Shown here in pieces: positions 1 to 7,724 of a stretch of DNA of 64,000 bases. The translations under genes and the position numbers were made by a program. Each line of letters starts with the position of its first letter. Positions within the stretch are counted from its first letter, which is position 1. The notes beneath the pieces are model-generated. The model saw nothing but the letters and a program-made list of their open reading frames with translations. It ran no database searches and was not told the DNA's origin. The DNA is from Prosthecobacter sp. (lineage in GTDB: Bacteria > Verrucomicrobiota > Verrucomicrobiia > Verrucomicrobiales > Verrucomicrobiaceae), in assembly GCF_034366625.1 (NCBI RefSeq), contig NZ_JAXMIH010000014.1, forward strand, positions 186,001-250,000. The letters are read 5' to 3'.

Positions 1-1
1 C

Positions 2-778
2 TGCTTCAAGAAGGTCAAAGAACTGATCGACTCCGGCGAGATCGGCGCGGTGCGCCGCGTGCATTGGGAGGTCACCAACTGGTTCCGCACCAACTACTAC
101 TACGCCACCGGCGGCTGGCGCGGCACTTGGAAGGGCGAAGGCGGCGGTGTGCTGATGAATCAATGCCCGCACAACCTCGACCTGTTCCAATGGCTGTTCG
201 GCATGCCGCAAAAGGTGCGCGGCTTCTGCCAGTTCGGCCGCTTCCATGAGATCGAGGTCGAGGACGATGTCACTGCGATCATGCAATACGACAACGGCAC
301 CACGGCCACGTTTGTCACCAGCACCGGCGAAGCGCCGGGCATCAACAAGCTCGAAATTTCCGCCGAGCAGGGCCGCCTGACCGTGACCGACGGCACGCGC
401 ATTCACTTCCAGCGCAACCGCCAGCCGATGAGCAAGTTCTGCATGGAAGCCGAGGCCGCCTTCGCCATGCCGGAAAGCTGGCACATGGACATCCCCGTCG
501 AGCAGACTGGCGGACAGCACGTCGAGATTTTGCAAAACTTCACCAACGCCATTTTGAAGGGTGAGCTGCTCCTCTCACCCGCCGCAGAAGGCATCCGCAG
601 TGTCGAACTGGCCAATGCCATCCTGCTTTCCACCTGGCAGGACAAAACGATCGAGCTGCCGATGTCCTCCGCCGACTACGAGCGCATCCTGATCGAGAAA
701 GGCGAGGCCTCGACCTTCCAGAAGACCAAGGTCGTCGCGAAAGCGACCGCCGATGACTTCGCGAAGAGTTTCCGCTGA
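2..778 (+). CDS. Gfo/Idh/MocA family oxidoreductase, 3' part (5' end outside window)
   Basis: The frame is open from the first bases of the window, so the N-terminal NAD(P)-binding Rossmann half is missing. What remains is the C-terminal alpha/beta domain of a Gfo/Idh/MocA dehydrogenase. The family signature that follows the catalytic lysine region is visible: W-x-V-T-N-W-F-R, then a glycine-rich GGWRGTW stretch and LMNQCPHNLDLFQWLFG, where the conserved histidine sits. These enzymes oxidise or reduce sugars and inositols with NAD(P). The substrate cannot be told from this part. The gene is followed by a strong hairpin at 792-817. An in-frame GTG at 50 would give 242 residues but is not a credible start, because the open frame continues upstream. 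Confidence 0.9.
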   Translation, partial: CFKKVKELIDSGEIGAVRRVHWEVTNWFRTNYYYATGGWRGTWKGEGGGVLMNQCPHNLDLFQWLFGMPQKVRGFCQFGRFHEIEVEDDVTAIMQYDNGTTATFVTSTGEAPGINKLEISAEQGRLTVTDGTRIHFQRNRQPMSKFCMEAEAAFAMPESWHMDIPVEQTGGQHVEILQNFTNAILKGELLLSPAAEGIRSVELANAILLSTWQDKTIELPMSSADYERILIEKGEASTFQKTKVVAKATADDFAKSFR

Positions 779-791
779 TCTTCAAAACCAT

Positions 792-822
792 GCCGCCACC
801 CATCACTGGGTGGCGGCTTCTT
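792..822 (+). terminator. Rho-independent terminator after the Gfo/Idh/MocA gene
   Basis: A perfect 11-bp inverted repeat (792-802 with 807-817, GCCGCCACCCA/TGGGTGGCGGC) with a 4-base loop is followed by a T-rich tail (ttcttgttt). It lies 14 bases past the stop and also separates this gene from the convergent aquaporin gene. Confidence 0.85.
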
Positions 823-849
823 GTTTGAATGCTGTGCTGAAGACCCGAG

Positions 850-1464
850 TTACTCGTCCACCTTCAGCTTGTTGAACACAAAGGCCGCCGCACCGGCACC
901 GGCGATGCAGAACACCCAGTAGGCCCAAAGCTGGCCGCCTTTGAGGATGTTCATCGCGACGGCACCCGTGGCGACCGCCGGATTGAAGGCCGCGCCCGAA
1001 ATGCCGCCCACGGCAAAGGCACCCATTGTCACCGTCAGGCCGATCGCCGCACCGTAGAAACTGTTGTTCGCGTTCGCCTTCGTGGTGGCGACATTCAGCA
1101 CCACCCATGCCAGCGCAAAGGTGCCGATGATCTCGGCCACGATCAGTTTGCTCAGTTCAAAATCCGCCGGAGCCGCCGCCTTGCCGCGCAGCCAGCTTAC
1201 CGCCACAGCGGCCAGCACCGCACCGACGACCTGGCAGAGGATGTAGGGCACCACGTCCTTTGTATCACACTTGCCGCGCAGCCAGACGGCCACGGTGACA
1301 GCAGGATTGAAATGGCCGCCGGAGATGTGTCCGCCGGCATAGATCATGACGGCCAGCGCCAGACCGATACCGATGGGAGCGAGCGGGTTTCCACCGATCA
1401 CGTTGTGACCGACGGCATAGACGAGGAAGAAGGTTCCGATAAGTTCAGTGATATATTTCTTCAT
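850..1464 (-). CDS. MIP family aquaporin/glycerol channel (AqpZ-like)
   Basis: A 204-residue polytopic membrane protein of the major intrinsic protein family. Both pore-forming NPA boxes are present, at about residues 53-55 (GGHFNPAVTV) and 161-163 (GAAFNPAVATG), and the N-terminal TELIGTFFLVY is typical of water channels. The protein moves water, possibly small neutral solutes, across the inner membrane. It is somewhat shorter than E. coli AqpZ but both halves of the channel repeat are there. It stands alone, convergent with the preceding gene. Specificity for water rather than glycerol is not settled from the sequence. Confidence 0.92.
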   Translation of the reverse strand: MKKYITELIGTFFLVYAVGHNVIGGNPLAPIGIGLALAVMIYAGGHISGGHFNPAVTVAVWLRGKCDTKDVVPYILCQVVGAVLAAVAVSWLRGKAAAPADFELSKLIVAEIIGTFALAWVVLNVATTKANANNSFYGAAIGLTVTMGAFAVGGISGAAFNPAVATGAVAMNILKGGQLWAYWVFCIAGAGAAAFVFNKLKVDE

Positions 1465-1538
1465 GGTGGCAGCATGAGACGAAATACGCGGGAGTTTGGC
1501 AAGAAAAACCCTTGAAAAGCTCCCATGCCGGTCACCCG

Positions 1539-2834
1539 CTATTTGGCGGCGTTTTGCTTCAATGCCTTCAAGGAAGGCGCTCCCTGAAGCCTCGCCAGCT
1601 CCGCAGTCACAATTTCCGCGCGCCGTGCCGCCTCCGCGCGGTCTTTCGTTTTCGCCTGCATCGCCGTGTTGAGTGCCGCGCGCAGCTTTTCAGCGGTGGC
1701 CGAGCTTTTGCCAGCCCCGCTGGCCGCCCAATCGTCCGCAAACGAGTTCAGGAGCCGGGTAAGTTCGGGATCGCTCTTTTCCAGCGTCACAATCACCTGC
1801 TGGATCTCTTCCGGCGTGGCCTCCGCCGCACCAGCGCTCGTGGCGGCGGTTTTCCGCGCTGTGGGCCAGAAAATCAACGCCAGCAGTGCCACCAGCACCA
1901 GTCCCACGAAGCCAAGCGTCAGTCCCATCTGCTGCTTTTGCGTCATTGCAGCGGCTTTCTTCTGCGGAGGGCCCTTCGGCCTGTGATCGGCAGTATCCGG
2001 TGGCGAAACGCCGGATTCCTGCTTCATCGCCGCATTGATATAAGCACGAAACTCACCCGCATCCTGGTAGCGCTTCTCGGGATCGGGATGGATGGCCTTG
2101 GCGATAATCTCGTCCCAGCGGGACGAAATCTTGGCATACAACGTGACCGGGCGGCGCGGAGTCTCCGGCACGCGGCCTGTCAGCATCTCGTAGAGCACCA
2201 CCCCGGCGGCAAAAATGTCCACACGGTGATCCGTCACGCTGCCGCCGCGAATCTCCGGCGCGGCGTAATCCGGCGTGCCCATCGGGTTGTCCTCCTCTGT
2301 TTCATTCGTGGGACGTGCCAGGCCAAAGTCGGCCACCTTCACATGGTCGGCGTCGTTGACCATGATATTCCCCGGCTTGATGTCGCGGTGGATGATGCCG
2401 TGCTGGTGCGCGAAGCTCAGCGCCTCGCAGAGCTGCATGGCCAGGTTCGTGGCCTTGCGCAGCGGCAGGTTGGTCTTGTGAATCAGGTCGTGCAGCGAAC
2501 GTCCCTCGATCCACTCCATCACGAGAAACAAATGACCTCCCGGCGTGATGCCAAAGTCGTACACGCCCACGATGTTGGTGTGATTGAGCTTCGCCATCGC
2601 CCGCGCCTCGGTTTTGAAGCGGTCGGCGAACCCCTGTTCTGCTCCAAATTTGGGCGGCAGGATTTTCACCGCCACCCACCTGGCAAGGCTGTCCTGCCAG
2701 GCTTTGTACACCGCGCCCATGCCGCCGCAGGCTGCCAGCTTTTCAAATTTGAACTGCGGCAGGTAGCCGGTCATCTCCTCGATGCTAGGCACATCGAACG
2801 ATAGTGGGTCACTGGAGGAAGCTTCTTCAGCCAT
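1539..2834 (-). CDS. Membrane-anchored Hanks-type Ser/Thr protein kinase (paralogue 1)
   Basis: About 431 residues. The cytoplasmic kinase domain spans about 30-270: glycine loop CGGMGAVYKA (35-45), catalytic Lys57 (VAVKILPP), HRDIKPGN (149-156), DFGLAR (169-174) and GTPDYAAPE. All catalytic residues are present, so it should be active. One transmembrane helix lies at about 304-323, followed by a charged, helical extracytoplasmic tail ending in APSLKALKQN. The ORF extends upstream, but the start at 2834 (MAEEAS) matches the N-terminus of the neighbouring paralogue. The first 270 residues are very similar to the next gene, pointing to tandem duplication. The ligand and targets are unknown. Confidence 0.9.
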   Translation of the reverse strand: MAEEASSSDPLSFDVPSIEEMTGYLPQFKFEKLAACGGMGAVYKAWQDSLARWVAVKILPPKFGAEQGFADRFKTEARAMAKLNHTNIVGVYDFGITPGGHLFLVMEWIEGRSLHDLIHKTNLPLRKATNLAMQLCEALSFAHQHGIIHRDIKPGNIMVNDADHVKVADFGLARPTNETEEDNPMGTPDYAAPEIRGGSVTDHRVDIFAAGVVLYEMLTGRVPETPRRPVTLYAKISSRWDEIIAKAIHPDPEKRYQDAGEFRAYINAAMKQESGVSPPDTADHRPKGPPQKKAAAMTQKQQMGLTLGFVGLVLVALLALIFWPTARKTAATSAGAAEATPEEIQQVIVTLEKSDPELTRLLNSFADDWAASGAGKSSATAEKLRAALNTAMQAKTKDRAEAARRAEIVTAELARLQGAPSLKALKQNAAK

Positions 2835-2904
2835 ATTTGTTATTATGCCCAGCCTCGGCCACGACGGCGAGCACAAACACAAAGGTCGTCTGCCCTGCCT
2901 GCGT

Positions 2905-4656
2905 TCAACGGATGGAAGTTGGCGGCATCCGCTGAGTTCCCAAACTGCCGCCGTCAGCCACGTTTTGCTTCAATGCCTTCAAGGATGGCGCTGCGCGGAG
3001 TTTCGCCAGTTCCGCCGCCACGGCTTCCGCCCGCTTGGCAGCCTCCACTTTGCCGGCGGCGGCGCGTTCCTTCGCCCTGGCTTGCACGAGTTCGCACTGC
3101 GCGGCACGCATTTTCTGTGCGGCGGAGTCCGCAGTGGATTGAATCGTTTCGAGCTGCACCTCATAGGTTTTGCGCAAGGTGTTCAGCACAGAGGGCCATG
3201 ACGGCTCCGGTTCATTCAACGGCTCACGGTTCGCCACATGCGAGATTTCACTGAGAAGATGATCACGCTGCTCCGGCATGAGTCCGTTCAGGCTGCGCTG
3301 AAGCGCCGGAATGTATTTGCCGGCCAGTTCCTGGATTTCCGGCTCCGCGTCGATCTCCTCACTGGCCGACCATTCCTCGCCAAATGCCGCCACCAACTGC
3401 GCCAGCTCCGGATCCCGTTCTTCCAGTTTCTGAATGGCCTCAAGCGGCGTTTCCGGGGCCGGAACGGGTGGCGGCGCGGGCGCTGGCATCGGAGCAGGCG
3501 CAGGCGTCGCAGCGGTCATGTTTTTGGCGAGCGGTTCCGGTGTTTTCTTTTCCGGTTCTGGTGCCGGCATCACCACGACAGGCTCCGGCTTGCTGACCTT
3601 CTCTTCAATCTTCGAAGCCTGCGGCTCCAGCTTTTCTGCGGCTTCTTCGGGTGTTTGTCGGACAGAAGCAACTGCCGCAGGTTTCGGATCTGGTTCTGAT
3701 TTAAACATCGCACCAAGAACAATGCCGATCATGATCACCGCCGTCCCGATCAACACCAAATGCAGTGGCTGGAGCGCGGCCTTCACCTTCGGCGCATCCT
3801 CCACCACCTCCACCACGGTCACGGCGGCAGCCTGCGCGGACTGGTTGACCAGCATCGAAATGTGCGCCCGGAATTCACGCGCGTCCTGAAAACGCTTCTC
3901 CGGCTCGGGATGCGTGGCCTTGTCGATCAGTTCATCCCAGCGTGGGGAAAGCGGTGCAAATTCCTGCACCGAGCGCCGTGGATGCTGCGGCACGCGGCCT
4001 GCGAGCATTTCATAAAGCACCACGCCGGCGGCGAAGATGTCCGCGCGTTGGTCCACCGCGCCCTTGCCGAGAATCTCCGGCGCCGCGTAGTCCGGCGTGC
4101 CGTACGGGTTTTCCTCCGCCTCGCCTGTGATCGGCCGGGCGAGGCCGAAGTCGGCCACCTTCACCTGCTCGTCCTCATTGACCATGATGTTGCCCGGCTT
4201 GATGTCGCGGTGCAGAATTTTGTGATTGTGCGCGTAGGCCAGCGCGTCGCAGAGCTGCATGGCCAGGCTGGCGGCTTTCCGCACCGGCAGGCTGCCCTTG
4301 TGAATGAGTTCATGCAGCGTGTGCCCCTGCACCCACTCCATCACCAGGTACAAATGCCCGCCCGTCGTGATGCCGAAGTCATACACCCCCACGATGTGCG
4401 TGTGGTTCAGCTTCGCCATCGCACGCGCCTCGGATTTGAAGCGATCGGCGAAGTCCTTCTCCGCACCAAACTCCGGCGGCAGGATTTTGATCGCCACCGG
4501 CCGGTCCAGGCTCTCCTGCCGCGCCTTGAACACGGCCCCCATGCCACCGTAGGCCGCCAGCTTTTCAAACTTATACTGCGGCAGAAGCGCAGTCATCTCC
4601 TCGACGCTGGGAACGTCAAACGGCGGCGGGTGATGATGCGGAGCTTCCTGGGACAT
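2905..4656 (-). CDS. Membrane-anchored Hanks-type Ser/Thr protein kinase (paralogue 2)
   Basis: 583 residues. The kinase domain at about 30-270 carries YGGMGAVFKA, VAIKILPP (Lys57), HRDIKPGN (149-156), DFGLAR and GTPDYAAPE. A single transmembrane helix at about 298-318 is followed by a proline/alanine/glutamate-rich linker (about 320-410). The helical C-terminal region contains the same APSLKALKQN motif as the adjacent paralogue, then about 18 extra residues. It lies 70 bp upstream of paralogue 1 on the same strand, so the two may be co-transcribed. The long extracytoplasmic linker suggests the tail spans part of the envelope. Substrates are unknown. Confidence 0.9.
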   Translation of the reverse strand: MSQEAPHHHPPPFDVPSVEEMTALLPQYKFEKLAAYGGMGAVFKARQESLDRPVAIKILPPEFGAEKDFADRFKSEARAMAKLNHTHIVGVYDFGITTGGHLYLVMEWVQGHTLHELIHKGSLPVRKAASLAMQLCDALAYAHNHKILHRDIKPGNIMVNEDEQVKVADFGLARPITGEAEENPYGTPDYAAPEILGKGAVDQRADIFAAGVVLYEMLAGRVPQHPRRSVQEFAPLSPRWDELIDKATHPEPEKRFQDAREFRAHISMLVNQSAQAAAVTVVEVVEDAPKVKAALQPLHLVLIGTAVIMIGIVLGAMFKSEPDPKPAAVASVRQTPEEAAEKLEPQASKIEEKVSKPEPVVVMPAPEPEKKTPEPLAKNMTAATPAPAPMPAPAPPPVPAPETPLEAIQKLEERDPELAQLVAAFGEEWSASEEIDAEPEIQELAGKYIPALQRSLNGLMPEQRDHLLSEISHVANREPLNEPEPSWPSVLNTLRKTYEVQLETIQSTADSAAQKMRAAQCELVQARAKERAAAGKVEAAKRAEAVAAELAKLRAAPSLKALKQNVADGGSLGTQRMPPTSIR

Positions 4657-4762
4657 GAAAAAGGCGGCGGACAGTAGCGAAACGCACGCTGGTGGCGACT
4701 AAAATCACCTCGGCGCACATTCCTGCTCTTGAAGCCTCCCATGCGCCATCCACTGTCCTGCA

Positions 4763-7435
4763 ATGATCCGTTCCTGCTGCCTCTTGCTTTTCTTCGTCTG
4801 TGCCGCTTCCGCCACCGATCTCACACTCAAGCCCGGCAACCTCGCTGCGGTGCTCGAACAGGCCCGCAAAGCTCCCAAACCCGTGCGCATCATCGTCGAA
4901 GACGGCGTGCATCCGATCACGGAGACGATCACGCTCGGCAAAGACGATTCGCAGGTGACGTGGAGCGGCAAGAACGCCATTTTCATGGCTGGGAAGCCGA
5001 TCACTGGCTGGGTCAAAGAAGGAGTGAAGTGGAAAGCCTTGCTGCCGGACAAGGCGTGGAAGTTTGAGCAGCTCTGGATCAATGGCCGCCGCGCCACGCT
5101 CGCCCGCTCGCCGAACAAAGGCTACCACCACATCACCGAGGCCGTCGGCGCGGGTGTGTTCCCGGATTTGAAGGAGAACATGAACTTCCACGCCTTCAGC
5201 ATCCCGGCGGAGCAATTTGAGGTGCTCAAAGCCATCCCGCAGGCCGAGAGAGACGACGTTTTGCTCACCGTGACTCATGCCTGGGCCGTGGGGCAGTGTC
5301 GCATCAAGGCGCTGAACGACGAAGCGCTCGCCGTGCAGATCAAAGGCCGCTCGCGCTATCCCTTCGTCGAGTTCGAGCCGGATCAGCGCTTCTGGATGGA
5401 GAACTACCGCGCCGCGCTCGATGCGCCGGGCGAGTGGTTCCTCGACAAGGCGAAGGGCGAAGTGCTCTACCTGCCGCTGCCCGGCGAGGACATGCCAAAG
5501 GCCGAAGTCATCGCGCCGTTGGTGACGAAGTTCATCGTCATGAAAGGCGCTCACGACGTGCGCTTTGAAGGCATCTCGTTTCAATACAGCCAGCATTTGT
5601 ATCCCGCCGATGGCCTGCACGATGGCCAAGCTGCAACGACGAGCGATGGCTGCATCGAGATCGAGGACTCGCGCGGCATTCAGTTCGAGAACTGCGAGAT
5701 CGCTCACACCGGTCTGCACGGCATTTGGTTCAAGAATGGCTGCGCCAACTCCTCGGTGAAGCATTGCCACCTCCACGACCTCGGAGGCGGTGGCGTGTAT
5801 GTCGGCGAAACGAAACGCCCGGAAGACGAACGGGTGAATCATCACATCATCGTCGATGACTGCATCATGCAGCACGGCGGGCGGCTGCATCCGAGCGCTT
5901 GCGGCGTGGTCTTTACGCACACGCAGCACTGCGCGGTCACGCATTGCGACATCGGCGACTTTTACTACACCGGCATCAGCGCCGGATGGAACTGGGGCTA
6001 TGGCGACACTGCCTCGCGCGAGACGTTGGTGGAGAACAATCACATCCATCATCTCGGCTGGGCTTACCTCAGCGACATGGGCGGCTTTTACGGCCTCGGC
6101 ACCTCGCCCGGCACTATCATTCGCGGAAATCATGTGCATCACATCGCCAGCCATCGCTACGGCGGCTGGGGTCTGTATAATGACGAAGGCGCCAGTGACA
6201 CGCTGATGGAAAACAACCTCGTGCATGACACCTGGAACGCCGGCTTTCACCAGCACTACGGCTACTTCAATACCGTGCGGAACAACATCTTCGCCTTTGG
6301 CAATTCCGCGCAGATCCAGGCCTCCCGAAACGAAGCACGCCTGCGTTTTCGCTACATGAACAACATCGTCGTATGGGACCCCGCATCGCCGCTGCTCGAT
6401 GGCGGCGAGTGGAACTGGAAGTTCTTCGACAAAACTGAGCGCGGCGATCCCAAAGACAGCCTCGTCTTCCGCAAAAACCTCTACTGGCCCACCGACGGCA
6501 AAATCCCCGCGCTTCTGACCAAGACGAAGTTCACCTGGGATGAATGGCGCAAAATGGGCCGCGACAACGGCAGCCGCTTTGCCGATCCCATGTTCGAAAA
6601 CATCGCCAAACGCGACTTCCGCCTCAAACCCGGCTCACCTGCCGAAAAGCTCGGCTTCAAGCCCTGGGACCTCACCTTGGCCGGAGTCCACAAAACAGAC
6701 GCGAAGTGGCACGAACTCGCCGCGAAGGGCCATGACTACCCCACCTGGGAAACAGAGGCGAAACCCTGGCCCGCACCACCCTACAAGGTCGATCAGAACT
6801 TCGAGCGCATCGCGCTGGGTATGATCGGCGTTCGTGGAGCGAAGTATGGCAGCGAAAACAAAGGAGAGAGCATCGGCGTGACCGACGAAGTCTCTTCCCC
6901 CATCCCCTCTGGTTCCGGGAAAACCACTGTCAACAACGGTCAACCACTGCAAACCACCGCCAACTTCCTTTCTAAGCGCAGCCTCAAAGTGCAGGACGCG
7001 CCCGGCTTGAAACACAGCTACGACCCCGTGCTCGACATCTACCCGAAATGGGAATCCGGCACCTTCCACGTCAGCTTCGACATCATGGCCCAGCCCGGTG
7101 CCGATTGGTTCTTCGAGATGCGCGCTGGCAATGGCGGCGAGTTCGCCGCTGGACCCTACATCCGCTGGCAAAAAGGCATCCTCGTCGCTAACGTCACCGC
7201 CAGCCACAAACTCGCCGAGCTGAAACCCGGCGAATGGCTCCGCATCGAGATCACCGCCACGACCGGCGGCGCGAAGTATGACGTGACGCTCACGCGACAA
7301 GACGGCACCAAGACCGACTTCAAATCCATCCCCTGCAAACCCACCTGGACCAACGCCAGCTACATGCTCTTCAGCTCCCTCGGCACGACGAAGACGGCGC
7401 TCTTCATTGATAATGTGAAGCTGGAGCAGCGGTGA
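4763..7435 (+). CDS. Secreted right-handed parallel beta-helix protein (polysaccharide-lyase-like) with C-terminal LamG-like domain
   Basis: 890 residues starting with a clear signal peptide (MIRSCCLLLFFVCAASA). The middle (about 240-560) is rich in repeats of the type 'V.NN.IHH.G', 'I.GN.VHHI' and 'MENNLVHDT', the ladder of asparagine-rich turns seen in right-handed parallel beta-helix (pectate-lyase superfamily) proteins. The C-terminal 190 residues resemble a concanavalin-like sheet domain. Such proteins bind or cleave plant or algal polysaccharides outside the cell. No catalytic residues can be assigned with confidence, so the substrate is open. The same reading frame continues after the TGA into the remnant described next. 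Confidence 0.8.
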   Translation: MIRSCCLLLFFVCAASATDLTLKPGNLAAVLEQARKAPKPVRIIVEDGVHPITETITLGKDDSQVTWSGKNAIFMAGKPITGWVKEGVKWKALLPDKAWKFEQLWINGRRATLARSPNKGYHHITEAVGAGVFPDLKENMNFHAFSIPAEQFEVLKAIPQAERDDVLLTVTHAWAVGQCRIKALNDEALAVQIKGRSRYPFVEFEPDQRFWMENYRAALDAPGEWFLDKAKGEVLYLPLPGEDMPKAEVIAPLVTKFIVMKGAHDVRFEGISFQYSQHLYPADGLHDGQAATTSDGCIEIEDSRGIQFENCEIAHTGLHGIWFKNGCANSSVKHCHLHDLGGGGVYVGETKRPEDERVNHHIIVDDCIMQHGGRLHPSACGVVFTHTQHCAVTHCDIGDFYYTGISAGWNWGYGDTASRETLVENNHIHHLGWAYLSDMGGFYGLGTSPGTIIRGNHVHHIASHRYGGWGLYNDEGASDTLMENNLVHDTWNAGFHQHYGYFNTVRNNIFAFGNSAQIQASRNEARLRFRYMNNIVVWDPASPLLDGGEWNWKFFDKTERGDPKDSLVFRKNLYWPTDGKIPALLTKTKFTWDEWRKMGRDNGSRFADPMFENIAKRDFRLKPGSPAEKLGFKPWDLTLAGVHKTDAKWHELAAKGHDYPTWETEAKPWPAPPYKVDQNFERIALGMIGVRGAKYGSENKGESIGVTDEVSSPIPSGSGKTTVNNGQPLQTTANFLSKRSLKVQDAPGLKHSYDPVLDIYPKWESGTFHVSFDIMAQPGADWFFEMRAGNGGEFAAGPYIRWQKGILVANVTASHKLAELKPGEWLRIEITATTGGAKYDVTLTRQDGTKTDFKSIPCKPTWTNASYMLFSSLGTTKTALFIDNVKLEQR

Positions 7436-7474
7436 GTCAGCCATGAAGAGCGGCATCCAGATCAGCGCCGACGA

Positions 7475-7642
7475 CAGGTCATCCTCGCCGTCCCCAACCG
7501 CGCCCGCGGCACCGGCGTCTCCCTCGACGGCAAGGACACGCTCTACGCCTTCTGCATGAACAAGATATGGAAACGCAAGATCCAGCAGCACGCACTGGGT
7601 GCATGGAGCCCGTGGACGAAGGTGGTGCCGAACAAGCTGTAG
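7475..7642 (+). pseudogene. C-terminal remnant of an SMP-30/gluconolactonase-like gene
   Basis: In one frame the stretch reads QVILAVPNRARGTGVSLDGK, then a DTLYAFC..KIWKRKI segment and ends NKL-stop. This matches the end of SMP-30/gluconolactonase-like beta-propellers (GVALSPDGKTLYV...KIWRRKV is the usual form). No start codon or N-terminal propeller is present. A short piece in another frame just upstream (GIQISADDR, from about 7450) may be the preceding part separated by a frameshift. I read it as a decayed gene tail left at the junction with the imported-looking gene downstream. Confidence 0.6.
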
Positions 7643-7724
7643 CGTCAATTGCATGCCAAATACCTGATGGCGATCCCAGAGCGTGCTTGTATGGAAGCAG
7701 TGTTTCCTTCAGAATTTTTCAACC

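Noticed and set aside
1512-2804. Plus-strand open frame opposite kinase 1
   Set aside because: It is the complement of a well-conserved kinase and its product is an arginine/histidine-rich shadow.
4616-6256. Long minus-strand open frame (546 codons) opposite the beta-helix gene
   Set aside because: It overlaps a real plus-strand gene with signal peptide and repeats; the antisense translation is low-complexity and matches no family. Other long antisense frames (for example 12811-13800, 13680-14972, 20022-21092, 48213-49595) were dropped for the same reason.
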